The notes: generated from the letters alone by a model not told the origin. 64,000 nt of DNA from Dyadobacter sp. Leaf189 (GCF_001424405.1 NZ_LMPS01000001.1:172629-236628), one strand, 5' to 3'; counted from the stretch's first letter, positions 18,994 through 27,678 are shown. Numbers and translations: made by a program.

Positions 18994-19794
18994 TTACTCA
19001 AATAATGTACAAATCCACGCAGCAGAATGTGCAACCAGTTGCGAGTGGCCGCTTTTTAGACGGATAGTCTGATTAGCAGGCAGCAACCTGGCTAGCTTGC
19101 TGACGGTGTGAGGTTTTAAGAGCTTGTCAAACTCGCCGGTAAACAGAAATATACGTGCGTTGTGAGCCTTTGCAAGCCTGCCTATTTGGGGAATGTCAAA
19201 CCGGAGATTCTTGAATGCAATCCACGAACGTAGAATAGCGCTCCGTTTTTCTGGTGTGTTGAGAACGTGTTGTGTAAAGCGGACCAGGCTGCTGTTAACG
19301 AGGTTCAATTTCTCGAGAATCAGGATTGTTTTAAAGAAGAATGCAGGTTTTTGCATTACCTGTCGAAAAAGTGACCGGCCGAATGCATTCCGCGTTGCAA
19401 TGGAGTATAGGGGATTTTCAGAAACTCCGTCCGGGGCAATGAGATAAACATTCCCGATCCTGTCCGCAAAAGCTTCCAGCGTAGCCAATGCAAATCTGCC
19501 GCCCATACTGAAACCCATGACATCGAAATCGACAATATTGTTTTTGATTAAAAAGTCGCTGAGCAACTCTTTCCAGAATGGTTTTGAAATGATGTCAACT
19601 TTTGAGTTTGCATTGCTTGCGTGGAAAAAGAGGTCGAATGCGTAAATGGTATAGTGCTTTCCCAGTAAGTGTTCGACAGGCTTAAAACAACTCAGTCCAT
19701 CCTGCCCTATACCGTGAAATGCGAGGAGAATGCGCGGACCCTGGCCGAGTTTGTGGCAGGGGAGATTTTGAGCTATATAATTACTCATAAGCAT
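18994..19794 (-). CDS. Alpha/beta hydrolase
   Basis: The product of about 266 residues has an oxyanion region AFHGIGQDGLS near the N-terminus, the nucleophile elbow GFSMGGR, and a C-terminal histidine in LKSGHSQLVAHS. The substrate is unknown. An open frame extends to an ATG at 19845, but the extra residues overlap the relic of a toxin gene in another frame, so I chose ATG 19794 (MLMSNYIAQ); 19788 (MSNYIAQ) is equally possible and would couple translation to the relic's stop codon at 19781-19783. It lies upstream of the MHS transporter on the same strand. Confidence 0.85.
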   Translation of the reverse strand: MLMSNYIAQNLPCHKLGQGPRILLAFHGIGQDGLSCFKPVEHLLGKHYTIYAFDLFFHASNANSKVDIISKPFWKELLSDFLIKNNIVDFDVMGFSMGGRFALATLEAFADRIGNVYLIAPDGVSENPLYSIATRNAFGRSLFRQVMQKPAFFFKTILILEKLNLVNSSLVRFTQHVLNTPEKRSAILRSWIAFKNLRFDIPQIGRLAKAHNARIFLFTGEFDKLLKPHTVSKLARLLPANQTIRLKSGHSQLVAHSAAWICTLFE

Positions 19795-19879
19795 CTCGGC
19801 GGTACTTAACACCGGAAATTTCAACAATCCGGATTGTATCTTCAATTAAATATAGCACCCGATATTCTTCCCTCTGATT
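19781..19879 (-). pseudogene. C-terminal remnant of a RelE/ParE-type toxin gene
   Basis: In the frame shifted by one from the upstream antitoxin-like gene, an open stretch of 32 codons reads NQREEYRVLYLIEDTIRIV and then EISGVKYRRDAYE before a stop. This matches the last third of RelE/ParE family mRNA interferases or gyrase toxins (YRVLYLIEDDTI...V..KHRR.VY). No start codon or N-terminal two thirds is present; the antitoxin-like frame runs directly into it. A deletion that removed the toxin's N-terminus is the simplest reading. Confidence 0.65.
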
Positions 19880-20045
19880 TCAATTGAGCAATAAGCTCGT
19901 CAAAAGGAATTGAATATTCTCTTCTCCTTTCTTCGGCAGTTAACGCATCCAGAAAATCTTCAACAATTTCGCTATGTTCTTTTAAGTCAATGACTATATC
20001 GGTCTTCTGACCTTTGTCATTTGTGATATATCTGATACCAGTCAT
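19842..20045 (-). CDS. Antitoxin-like protein of a decayed toxin-antitoxin locus
   Basis: The 67-residue protein begins MTGIRYITNDKGQKTDIVI, the usual opening of small Bacteroidota antitoxins paired with RelE/ParE toxins (a Y-I-T/S-N-x-x-G-x-K-T strand followed by a helical segment). The final residues SGAIFN are out of register with the downstream toxin-like frame and are probably an artefact of the deletion that fused the two genes. It lies between prfB and the alpha/beta hydrolase on the same strand, after the prfB terminator. Function as an antitoxin is now doubtful, since no intact partner is visible. Confidence 0.6.
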   Translation of the reverse strand: MTGIRYITNDKGQKTDIVIDLKEHSEIVEDFLDALTAEERRREYSIPFDELIAQLKSEGRISGAIFN

Positions 20046-20083
20046 AATTCTGCTGTTTGATTAGACATTTAACAAAAAACAGT

Positions 20084-20124
20084 AAAACCTCCAACCCGAT
20101 AATCAATCGGCAATCGGAGGTTTT
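20084..20124 (-). terminator. Intrinsic terminator of prfB
   Basis: Arms AAAACCTCC (20084-20092) and GGAGGTTTT (20116-20124) enclose a second short pairing, CCGAT with ATCGG. On the minus strand the hairpin follows the prfB stop and leads into a T-rich stretch. Confidence 0.65.
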
Positions 20125-20132
20125 TCAATTAC

Positions 20133-21207
20133 TCAGGATTCCATCAAATAAGCCTTGATGAAATCATTGATTTCACCATTGAGTACCGCATCCGTGTTGG
20201 AAGTCTGATGGTCAGTCCGGTGGTCTTTTACCCGGCGATCATCCAGTACATAGCTTCTAATTTGGGAGCCCCATTCAATTTTTCGTTTGGATGCTTCCAC
20301 CTCTGCGCGTGCTGAGTTGCGCTTTTCGAGCTCGATCTGGTACAAGCGCGACTTCAAAAGCCTGATCGCCACTTCTTTGTTCATCAGCTGCGACCGCTCC
20401 TGCTGGCACGCGATGATAATGCCAGAAGGTTTGTGATGCAGACGGACCGCAGTCTCCACCTTGTTCACATTCTGTCCACCTGCGCCGCCTGAGCGATACG
20501 TATCCCAGGTGATATCTGCCAGGTTTACGTCAATTTCGATATTATCATCAGCCAGCGGATACACATACACCGAGGTAAAGGAAGTGTGGCGCCGCGCATT
20601 TGAGTCAAACGGCGAAATGCGCACAAGCCTGTGTACACCGTTTTCAGATTTCAGGTTACCATAAGCATATTCGCCGTCGATTTCCAATGTGACAGATTTT
20701 ACTCCTGCCACGTCACCGTCCTGCAAATCCACTTCACGTACTTTGTAGCCATTTTTCTCCGCCCACATGATGTACATCCGCATCAGCATCGAAGCCCAGT
20801 CCTGCGACTCGGTACCACCGGCGCCTGCATTAATTTCGATCACGGCAGGCAGCTCGTCGCCTTCTTCGCCCATCATTTTCCGGAATTCAATTTCTTCCAG
20901 CTTGTCTGAGAGCTTTTTACCTTCTTCGTCTACCTCTTCTTCGGTAGCTTCTTTTGCTTCATAAAATTCCCAAATGGTATCCAGATCGTCGCGGAGGCGC
21001 GCCAGTTCTTCGTAGCCATTTGTCCAGAATTTCAGTCCGCGGATTTCCCGCATTGTTTTTTCGGCACGTTCTGAATCATTCCAGAACTCCGGTTGAACAG
21101 TTTGCTGTTCAAGATCTTCTAGTTGTTTTTTACGGTTACCGTAGTCAAAGATACCTCCCCAAAGCCTCTACACGGGCCTTCAAGTCTTTCAATTGCTCTG
21201 CTGTCAT
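20133..21207 (-). CDS. prfB: Peptide chain release factor 2, expressed by programmed +1 frameshift
   Basis: Release factor 2 recognises UGA and UAA stop codons. The first part starts at ATG 21207 ([20 protein letters not shown]) and meets an in-frame TGA at 21147-21145. The context TTG-GGG-AGG-TAT-CTT-TGA-C is the classic prfB autoregulatory site: a Shine-Dalgarno-like GGGGAGG, a slippery CTT and a poor TGA-C stop. Skipping T21147 continues with [10 protein letters not shown] and then through [12 protein letters not shown] (GGQ catalytic loop) to the stop, for about 357 residues. A start at 21053 ([10 protein letters not shown]) would miss the N-terminal helices and is wrong. When RF2 is scarce, frameshifting rises and restores RF2 levels. 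Confidence 0.93.
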
Positions 21208-21263
21208 TTGAAGTTTTTGAATGTTAAGTTGAAAAAATGGCAAGCTAAAACGTTGTTGAATAC

Positions 21264-21334
21264 TTTGTCACACTGAGCGGAGTCGAAGTGAAATAGCGTA
21301 GTGCCTTCACTTCGACTCCGCTCAGTGTGACAAA
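21264..21334. repeat. 29-bp perfect inverted repeat upstream of lpdA
   Basis: Arms at 21264-21292 and 21306-21334 are exact reverse complements separated by 13 bases. The core GTCACACTGAGCGGAGTCGA is a sequence I associate with dispersed intergenic repeats in Bacteroidota genomes (recognition from memory). The element lies in the 301-base gap between the divergent prfB and lpdA genes. Beyond it and the -7 box the gap contains nothing I can name. Confidence 0.85.
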
Positions 21335-21454
21335 AAGTGGTCAACAGCGGTATCAGCGGGCACTGTTAGTTACAAAGGTATAACAATTCGGGGTAATGGT
21401 CGGTTTCGTTCAAATAGCCGGTATTGTCCGTGTAGGCATTCCGGCAAATCGTCT

Positions 21455-21462
21455 TAACTTTG
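21455..21462 (+). promoter_or_regulatory. -7 promoter element of lpdA
   Basis: TAACTTTG matches TAnnTTTG 46 bases upstream of the lpdA start. The nearest TTG upstream (21424-21426) is too far for a good -33 element. Confidence 0.4.
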
Positions 21463-21508
21463 CGAGAAATTTAGTGTACCCATTTCTTATCAATAAAAAT
21501 ACCAGAAA

Positions 21509-22906
21509 ATGGCTCAAACATATGATGTGATTGTAATTGGTAGCGGCCCCGGGGGATATCCGGCAGCCATTCGTGCTTCCCAATTAGGACTTAAAGTTGC
21601 AATTATCGAAAAAGAAAGTCTGGGTGGAATATGCCTTAACTGGGGTTGCATTCCTACCAAAGCGCTTTTGAAAAGTGCTCAGGTTTTTGAATACATTAAG
21701 CATGCAAAAGACTACGGGATCAATGTAGGCGAATCATCTGCTGATTTCTCTGGGGTAATCAAACGCAGTCGCGGGGTTGCCGATTCGATGAGCAAAGGGG
21801 TATCCTTCCTGATGAAAAAGAATAAGATCGACGTTATCATGGGCGCCGGTAAGGTGAAGGGGCAGAAAACGGTTGAGGTTACTGATAAAGACGGTAAGAA
21901 AACGGATTACACTGCCAATAAAGGTGTGATCATTGCAACAGGTGCACGTGCGCGCGAGTTGCCAAATATCAAGATCGACGGACAGAAAATCATTGAATAC
22001 CGCAAGGCAATGAGCCTTGAAAAACAGCCTGCATCTCTATTGGTGATCGGTTCTGGTGCAATCGGAATGGAGTTTGCGTATGTATACGCTTCCATGGGCA
22101 CGAAAGTTACCGTGGTGGAATTCCTTCCAAACCTGGTACCGGTAGAAGATGAGGAGATCTCAAAAGAGATCGCCAAGCAATACAAAAAGCTGGGTGTGGA
22201 TACCTACGTAAATTCTACGGTTGAGAATGTAGATACCAGCGGAAACGGCTGCGTTGTTTCGGTGAAAACGCCGGACGGACAAAAGTCTTTCCAGGTAGAT
22301 GTAGTGCTTTCAGCAGCAGGTATTGTTTCCAATATCGAGAATATCGGTTTGGAAGAAACAGGTATCAAAACCGAAAAAGGCAAAATCGCGGTTAACGAAT
22401 GGTACGAAACCAGCGTTCCCGGTTTCTACGCAATAGGTGACTGTACACCTGGCCCGGCATTGGCGCACGTCGCTACTGCCGAGGGTATCATTTGTGCTGA
22501 AAAAATTGCAGGACACAAAACAGAGGCACTCGACTACGGTAACATCCCAGGATGTACTTACTGCCAGCCGGAAATTGCGTCTGTTGGCTACACAGAAAAG
22601 AAAGCAAGAGAAGCAGGTTACGATATCAAAGTGGGTAAATTCCCATTCAAAGCTTCCGGAAAAGCAACTGCTGCCGGTGCAACGGACGGTTTCGTTAAAG
22701 TGATTTTTGATTCTAAATACGGCGAATTCCTTGGCGCGCACATGATCGGTACCAATGTAACCGAGATGATCGCCGAGGTAGTAGTAGCCCGCAAGCTGGA
22801 AACAACTTCGCACGAGATCCTGCGGTCAATCCACCCGCACCCGACTATGTCTGAGGCTTTGAAAGGCGCAACAGAAGCGGCTTACGGAGAGGCGATTGAC
22901 TTGTAA
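21509..22906 (+). CDS. lpdA: Dihydrolipoyl dehydrogenase (E3)
   Basis: The 465-residue flavoprotein reoxidises dihydrolipoamide in 2-oxoacid dehydrogenase and glycine cleavage complexes. VIVIGSGPGGYPAA (7-20) binds FAD, GGICLNWGCIPTKA (39-52) holds the redox-active Cys42 and Cys47, VIGSGAIGMEFA binds NAD, FYAIGDCTPGPALAHVA is the second FAD contact and SIHPHPTMSEAL carries the catalytic His. No E1 or E2 gene is adjacent, so this is a free-standing E3. A strong terminator follows 23 bases after the stop codon. Confidence 0.97.
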   Translation: MAQTYDVIVIGSGPGGYPAAIRASQLGLKVAIIEKESLGGICLNWGCIPTKALLKSAQVFEYIKHAKDYGINVGESSADFSGVIKRSRGVADSMSKGVSFLMKKNKIDVIMGAGKVKGQKTVEVTDKDGKKTDYTANKGVIIATGARARELPNIKIDGQKIIEYRKAMSLEKQPASLLVIGSGAIGMEFAYVYASMGTKVTVVEFLPNLVPVEDEEISKEIAKQYKKLGVDTYVNSTVENVDTSGNGCVVSVKTPDGQKSFQVDVVLSAAGIVSNIENIGLEETGIKTEKGKIAVNEWYETSVPGFYAIGDCTPGPALAHVATAEGIICAEKIAGHKTEALDYGNIPGCTYCQPEIASVGYTEKKAREAGYDIKVGKFPFKASGKATAAGATDGFVKVIFDSKYGEFLGAHMIGTNVTEMIAEVVVARKLETTSHEILRSIHPHPTMSEALKGATEAAYGEAIDL

Positions 22907-22919
22907 GAAATAGCCTTTA

Positions 22920-24794
22920 ATGCTGAAAGTAGGGTATTCAAGAAATTGGATACCCTATTTTTTTAATGATTTTGTAAATTTGGGTTACAAGACCTTCTGC
23001 ATCATATCTCAGCGTTTAAAATCTTTATTCTTGAAAAGTGCCACTTACACGGGTGATTTCGACATTTTGTGGAAAAAAGAACGGGAAATCAAGGCCCGTT
23101 GGGGGAACCTCATCTTTTGCATAGCGTTCCTCCTGGGTTACCCCGCCACTTCACTCCTTTATCTGCTGCGGAACAACCCTGCATTCGCCGAAATACTCAC
23201 AGTTGAACTCGTTTTCAGCTTTGTGTCGCTCGTGCTCCTGTTTCTGCATCTGAGTGGCCGGATTTCCAGTCAGAGATCTTCATTTCTGACCTACTTAGCC
23301 CTCATTCCTATTCACGCATACATTCTTGCCACTGTTCCACACGACTATTACGGCCGGGCTACATTCAATATGACGCTCGCTCTGATATTTACATTCTTCA
23401 TGGTGCGTTGGCCGGTTTGGAAGGCGGTAGTAGCCACTGCGCTCATATTAATCAGCTTTCCCATCGCCTTATACGCGCGACACCCGGAGTTTTTCTTTCA
23501 ATTTTTGCGCGAAGGCGGTTTGTTCTTTTTTATGGGGCAGCTCCTTTTTCCATTTATCATGCTGTTGAATGAAAAAAGAGACAAGCGGGAGTTTTTTTAC
23601 AGATATACCCTGGCTACCCAAAACGAAAAGCTTGAAAAACAAAAGCAAATCGCAGAGAATGCAACCATAGCAAAGTCGGAGTTCCTGTCAACGATGAGCC
23701 ACGAGATACGTACTCCGCTGAATGGGATTGTAGGTATCGTCCATCTTCTGCAGGAAAATAAATCAAGGGATGGTCAGGAGCAGGAGCTCATTGAAACATT
23801 GAAATTCTCGGCCGCGCACTTGATGGCGGTAGTCAATGATATTCTTGACTTCAATAAAATTAATTCAAACCACGTCAAGCTGCATTCCGAAAGCTTTGAT
23901 CCCGAATTATTGTTCAAAAACCTCTATAACACATTTGTCCCGAAAGCGAGAGAGAAAAACCTCGAACTGCTGTTTAATATTCCAGAATCCCTGCCGCAGC
24001 TTACAGGCGACCAGACGCGATTGAGCCAGGTAATTACAAATCTGGTACATAATGCGATCAAGTTTACAGACCGTGGTTTCGTTAGTTTTTCAGTGGCAGA
24101 AGTGAGCCGGACTGACTCCATCATTACGCTTGCATTCAAAGTTTCCGATAGCGGGATCGGTATATCAGAATCGCAGCAATCCAATGTATTTCAGATTTTC
24201 ACGCAGGTTAAGAGTCTGGTTAAAAGGCAGGATAGTGGTACCGGGCTAGGATTGGCAATATCCAGGGAGCTTGTTCGCCTCTTTGGCGGAGAGATCAAGC
24301 TGGAAAGCCGGCTGGGCAGCGGCTCTTCATTCTCATTTCAAATCGAATTGCCTTATTCTGTCAAAAAGGCGCCTCAAGTGCCAGTCGAGAAGCTACCCAC
24401 TGCCCATTTCAATCTCAACTCCAGAATATTGCTGGTGGACGACAACGCCACCAACCTGATGCTCGCGACAAGACTTCTTGAAAGAAAAAAAATCCCGTTT
24501 GACCTGGCGGCAAACGGGAAGCAGGCGGTGGATCTGTATCTCGAAAAAGGCCACGAGCTGATCTTCATGGATCTGAGAATGCCCGTAATGGATGGTTTCG
24601 AAGCCACAAAGCAAATCCGGACGCTGAATCCTGATGTGCCGATCGTGGCATTAACTGCTTCTGCATTTGAAGATGAACGGGAGCGGGCATTATCCAGCGG
24701 GTTCAGCGACTATCTTGTCAAACCGTTCCTGCCGCCTGATTTTTACAAGATTATCGCACTTCATATCGGAGTCGAAAATGGCGGATTGCCATAA
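22920..24794 (+). CDS. Membrane hybrid histidine kinase with C-terminal receiver domain
   Basis: The product has about six hydrophobic helices, then a coiled segment, a dimerization/phosphoacceptor domain with SHEIRTPLNG (His261 in the longest numbering), a HATPase domain with HNAIKFTDRG, DSGIGIS and GTGLGLAISREL, and a receiver domain with DDNATNLMLA and phosphoacceptor Asp551 in IFMDLRMPVMDGFEA. The signal sensed is unknown and no partner regulator is adjacent. The coordinates give the longest ATG frame, but an lpdA terminator lies over codons 4-15. Real starts may be TTG at 22980 or 23031; a possible -7 box TAAATTTG sits at 22975-22982. Confidence 0.9.
   Translation: MLKVGYSRNWIPYFFNDFVNLGYKTFCIISQRLKSLFLKSATYTGDFDILWKKEREIKARWGNLIFCIAFLLGYPATSLLYLLRNNPAFAEILTVELVFSFVSLVLLFLHLSGRISSQRSSFLTYLALIPIHAYILATVPHDYYGRATFNMTLALIFTFFMVRWPVWKAVVATALILISFPIALYARHPEFFFQFLREGGLFFFMGQLLFPFIMLLNEKRDKREFFYRYTLATQNEKLEKQKQIAENATIAKSEFLSTMSHEIRTPLNGIVGIVHLLQENKSRDGQEQELIETLKFSAAHLMAVVNDILDFNKINSNHVKLHSESFDPELLFKNLYNTFVPKAREKNLELLFNIPESLPQLTGDQTRLSQVITNLVHNAIKFTDRGFVSFSVAEVSRTDSIITLAFKVSDSGIGISESQQSNVFQIFTQVKSLVKRQDSGTGLGLAISRELVRLFGGEIKLESRLGSGSSFSFQIELPYSVKKAPQVPVEKLPTAHFNLNSRILLVDDNATNLMLATRLLERKKIPFDLAANGKQAVDLYLEKGHELIFMDLRMPVMDGFEATKQIRTLNPDVPIVALTASAFEDERERALSSGFSDYLVKPFLPPDFYKIIALHIGVENGGLP
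22930..22964 (+). terminator. Intrinsic terminator of lpdA
   Basis: A 12-bp stem (22930-22941 with 22946-22957, one G-T pair), a GAAA tetraloop and seven T residues form a textbook terminator. It overlaps the first codons of the longest possible frame of the downstream kinase gene, which argues against that start. Confidence 0.85.
22975..22982 (+). promoter_or_regulatory. Possible -7 promoter element for the hybrid kinase gene
   Basis: TAAATTTG matches TAnnTTTG directly after the lpdA terminator. If used, transcription would begin near 22989 and exclude the ATG at 22920. No well-spaced TTG was found. Confidence 0.3.
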
Positions 24795-24801
24795 TTCGCG
24801 C

Positions 24802-25803
24802 CTACTTCACTTTTTGCCTGCGCTGCATTGCTTCGCGCCAGGTAGTCAGTACAATGCCTTCTTTTTCAATGTATTTTTTCAATTCAGGATCTATCATCGC
24901 GAGAAAATCACCTTCTCTCGTCGGCCATGAATCTGATATTTTCGGGAAAACTTCGGTGTGAATGGTGCAATGCATGATCACCATTGTAAGTCCGGGTTTT
25001 AGTTTGCCAAAAGCTTCAATGTACTTTGCTGTCTTGTATCGTTGCATTGCCTTCTCCGACTTATCGCCATTTTCAGGGCCTTTCCAGCCATAGCTGCTGT
25101 TTTCCAGATCATCGAGTACGGGCAGGCCTGCATTCCAGAGTTGCTGTCCAACTTTTTGCGTCATTTCAAATTGCTCGGCAACCAGCTTTTCTTCCGCACG
25201 CACCGCAGTATTGTGACCTCCGGGAAACATGACTGGGATTTTTTCCTGCATTCCTACTTTAAGATACCGCTCGATGAACTGGGGTGTAGCAAACAAGGTC
25301 CCCATATGTGAATCGAGGTGCGTAGGTTCAAAGCCCATTGACCTGGCACGGTCGAGCTGTGCACGGATCTCCTGCTCTACTTCGTCAGGCGATGCATTTT
25401 TTACCACCTCGGCAACACTGGGCCACAAAGCGCCCTCGGGATCTGTTAAGCCTTTTACCTGTTGTTTCCCCGCTAAAGGTCCCCAGCGATAGTCTTTCCA
25501 TTCAGAAGTCAGCGTCAAATGCAATCCCGCGTCGAGGTCTTTATTTTCTTTCCAGTATTTGACAAAGCCCGGTACCCAGCCGCACGGCATCATCACGCTC
25601 AGCGAATTGGCAACTCCCTCCCGGATCGCACGGATTGCACCCTGGTTTGACTCGTAACTCATTCCTACATCGTCGACATGGATAATCAGGACCTTTTTAC
25701 CCTTGGGATAACCCAGCTTTTCGGCATAGGTCTGCCCGGCGCTTTGCGAAAAGGCAACTGTTGAGAAACAGATCATGATCAGGAGCAGTGTTACGTTCAT
25801 CAT
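24802..25803 (-). CDS. ChbG/HpnK (YdjC-like) family deacetylase, secreted
   Basis: The 333-residue protein has a signal peptide of about 19-20 residues (MMNVTLLLIMICFSTVAFSQ). IHVDDVGMS (41-49) provides the paired aspartates, and THLDSHMG (about 172-179) the histidines, of the metal centre in carbohydrate deacetylases of the ChbG/HpnK group. LHLTLTSEW is a further family stretch. It is expected to remove acetyl groups from amino-sugar-containing substrates in the periplasm; the substrate is unknown. It is a single gene converging with the hybrid kinase, with seven bases between their ends. Confidence 0.87.
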   Translation of the reverse strand: MMNVTLLLIMICFSTVAFSQSAGQTYAEKLGYPKGKKVLIIHVDDVGMSYESNQGAIRAIREGVANSLSVMMPCGWVPGFVKYWKENKDLDAGLHLTLTSEWKDYRWGPLAGKQQVKGLTDPEGALWPSVAEVVKNASPDEVEQEIRAQLDRARSMGFEPTHLDSHMGTLFATPQFIERYLKVGMQEKIPVMFPGGHNTAVRAEEKLVAEQFEMTQKVGQQLWNAGLPVLDDLENSSYGWKGPENGDKSEKAMQRYKTAKYIEAFGKLKPGLTMVIMHCTIHTEVFPKISDSWPTREGDFLAMIDPELKKYIEKEGIVLTTWREAMQRRQKVK

Positions 25804-25913
25804 GCATTTTGGTTAAGTTTATGACTAACAACCTTACATGCCATGAAGAATTATGTACTACTGATTCTACTGTTTTAATTGTCCGCTCAGGTAGGGCAAG
25901 ATGAGTCGGGATA

Positions 25914-27608
25914 TTACCTTATCAACAGCATTCCTTCTCCAAAATAATAATCTGTACCCTGGTTAATGGAAGAAAAAGCAATTGCTACATCTTCATCAGC
26001 AGTTGTGTACCGGATCATCATTTCGCTGGCCGGTACCGAATCGAAGTTATGACCGTAAGCAGATTTCAACGTTCGTATCTTTTCAGACAGATCCCAGGTG
26101 TTGAGCTTACTTCCATTTTTGTAAAGATGAATAAACCGTCCATTCGCTGAAACGTCAAGTTTGTATGGGCCGGATTTTAACTGCGTTGACTGATTTAGCT
26201 GAAAGTATGCAAGTTGGTTGAAGCCTGAGATCGACAAGGTAGCATTCTCATTTTCAGGGGATCGGGACGAAAAATTGGCGTAATTTCCATATCGTCCCAA
26301 GTTATCGGGCTTGTTCACCACGTGCCCGGCCAAGATCTGCCTCATTTCTTCATAATGCTGATAATCCGTTTTGTATTTCTTTTTCAATCCTGGAAAATAC
26401 TTTTCCAATCCTTTCTGTTTGCGTGTATTGAAAAACTGAATGATCGATTCTAATTGCCGGAAATCTTCTAGATCAACTGATACTTTCCCGGATATATGTC
26501 CACTTGAATTCAGCATTTTGTTGTCTTGAAGTATTTTCTCAAAAGTTCGGATTTGGCTATGTCTGGCGACAACAAAGATGTTCCAAGGTCCGATTGCCAG
26601 CAATAATGCGATGGCAGAAAGGGAGACCGGTATCCACCTGATATCCGCCAGTTTATTGACCAGGAAATAAATGGTGGTTCCCGCCAGCCAGAATGCCAGA
26701 ACAGCTATGATATACCTGTTTTCAGTAATACCGTAATCATTGATCCTTCTGAAAATACCTATAAAAAGCAGTACAATAAGGGGGAGGAGCGCGAGGTAAA
26801 ATCTTTTGGAAAATAGCCTCACCCATTTTTCCCTGACCGATTCCCTCAAAGGGTGCAGGAGCAATAACGCAAGTATCCCCGCAATCGAGAACGCCATAAC
26901 CAGATAGGCAACTCCTCCATCCGGCAGTTTCCATTTAAAAAGAATCCGTACTGTGTAGGCGTACAGGATGACCATGTAAACTACTTCCAATGGCAGCAGA
27001 ACATATTGTGTAAATATTTTCAGTCCCGCGGGATAGTTGGTTTCGTCGTTCAGTGAATGCAGATTTGCAGGGATCTTACTAAGAAAGAACAGCGAATGAA
27101 AAACGACGGCGATTAATACAAAGAGGTCGCTTTCTATTTTAATGAGATAGGTAATGTTGAAAAGGTATTCGACCGTTTTTACAGCAATGAGCAACCCGAT
27201 ATATAAGGTAATGGCATACAATGATGCATTTAGAAATTGGAGAAAAAGTGTCTTGTTGAACTGCCAGAAGCCATTTGACTGACTTTTACTTAAAAACGGG
27301 GCGTATGCAACGAAGAAGTGACATGCAACCATGAAAAGCATAAACCTGTAAAAATCGATCGAAGAGGGTTCATTGGGAATAGTAAAAAAATAGAGCGCGA
27401 GAATTGCTGAGAGCAACAGGTTTATCCCAATCACCAAAGAAGGTTTCCAATGTTTTTGTTCCGAAGTCAGCTGAGTAGCGATCAGCAGCGGAGTTGCCAG
27501 AAAAAGAGGGTACACCAGGCGGATCATCAGATTTACTTCCTCAGCATTACCTACCGATTCAATATACCGCCATAACACAGCCGCTTTACAGATTGCTGCC
27601 GCTGCCAC
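25914..27608 (-). CDS. DUF4153 multi-spanning membrane protein, main open frame of a frameshifted gene
   Basis: The open frame gives 564 residues with about ten hydrophobic helices in the first 365 residues, followed by a soluble C-terminal region (from about RHSQIRTFEKILQDN) that ends in short beta-rich segments. The pattern matches DUF4153 proteins of Bacteroidota, whose function is unknown. The frame can only start at a GTG (27608), and the expected N-terminus lies upstream in another frame (see the separate entry at 27586-27678). A single extra G near 27609 would explain this. Confidence 0.78.
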   Translation of the reverse strand: MAAAAICKAAVLWRYIESVGNAEEVNLMIRLVYPLFLATPLLIATQLTSEQKHWKPSLVIGINLLLSAILALYFFTIPNEPSSIDFYRFMLFMVACHFFVAYAPFLSKSQSNGFWQFNKTLFLQFLNASLYAITLYIGLLIAVKTVEYLFNITYLIKIESDLFVLIAVVFHSLFFLSKIPANLHSLNDETNYPAGLKIFTQYVLLPLEVVYMVILYAYTVRILFKWKLPDGGVAYLVMAFSIAGILALLLLHPLRESVREKWVRLFSKRFYLALLPLIVLLFIGIFRRINDYGITENRYIIAVLAFWLAGTTIYFLVNKLADIRWIPVSLSAIALLLAIGPWNIFVVARHSQIRTFEKILQDNKMLNSSGHISGKVSVDLEDFRQLESIIQFFNTRKQKGLEKYFPGLKKKYKTDYQHYEEMRQILAGHVVNKPDNLGRYGNYANFSSRSPENENATLSISGFNQLAYFQLNQSTQLKSGPYKLDVSANGRFIHLYKNGSKLNTWDLSEKIRTLKSAYGHNFDSVPASEMMIRYTTADEDVAIAFSSINQGTDYYFGEGMLLIR

Positions 27609-27678
27609 CCAAGGGGAAACGCCTGATCGTGTGGGTAAGTTGATCGGTTACTATTCGAATGGAGGGTAATTTGATCAT
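27586..27678 (-). pseudogene. Out-of-frame N-terminus of the DUF4153 gene
   Basis: ATG at 27678 opens MIKLPSIRIVTDQLTHTIRR then FPLG, the usual start of DUF4153 proteins (a K-L/F-P-S opening and an RRFPL segment before the first helix). This frame then stops at 27588-27586, while the first helix VAAAAICKAAVLW continues one base out of register. Skipping base 27609 in the run TTGGGTGG joins the two as FPL-VAAAAICKA. A sequencing error, a real null mutation or slippage are all possible. Confidence 0.65.
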
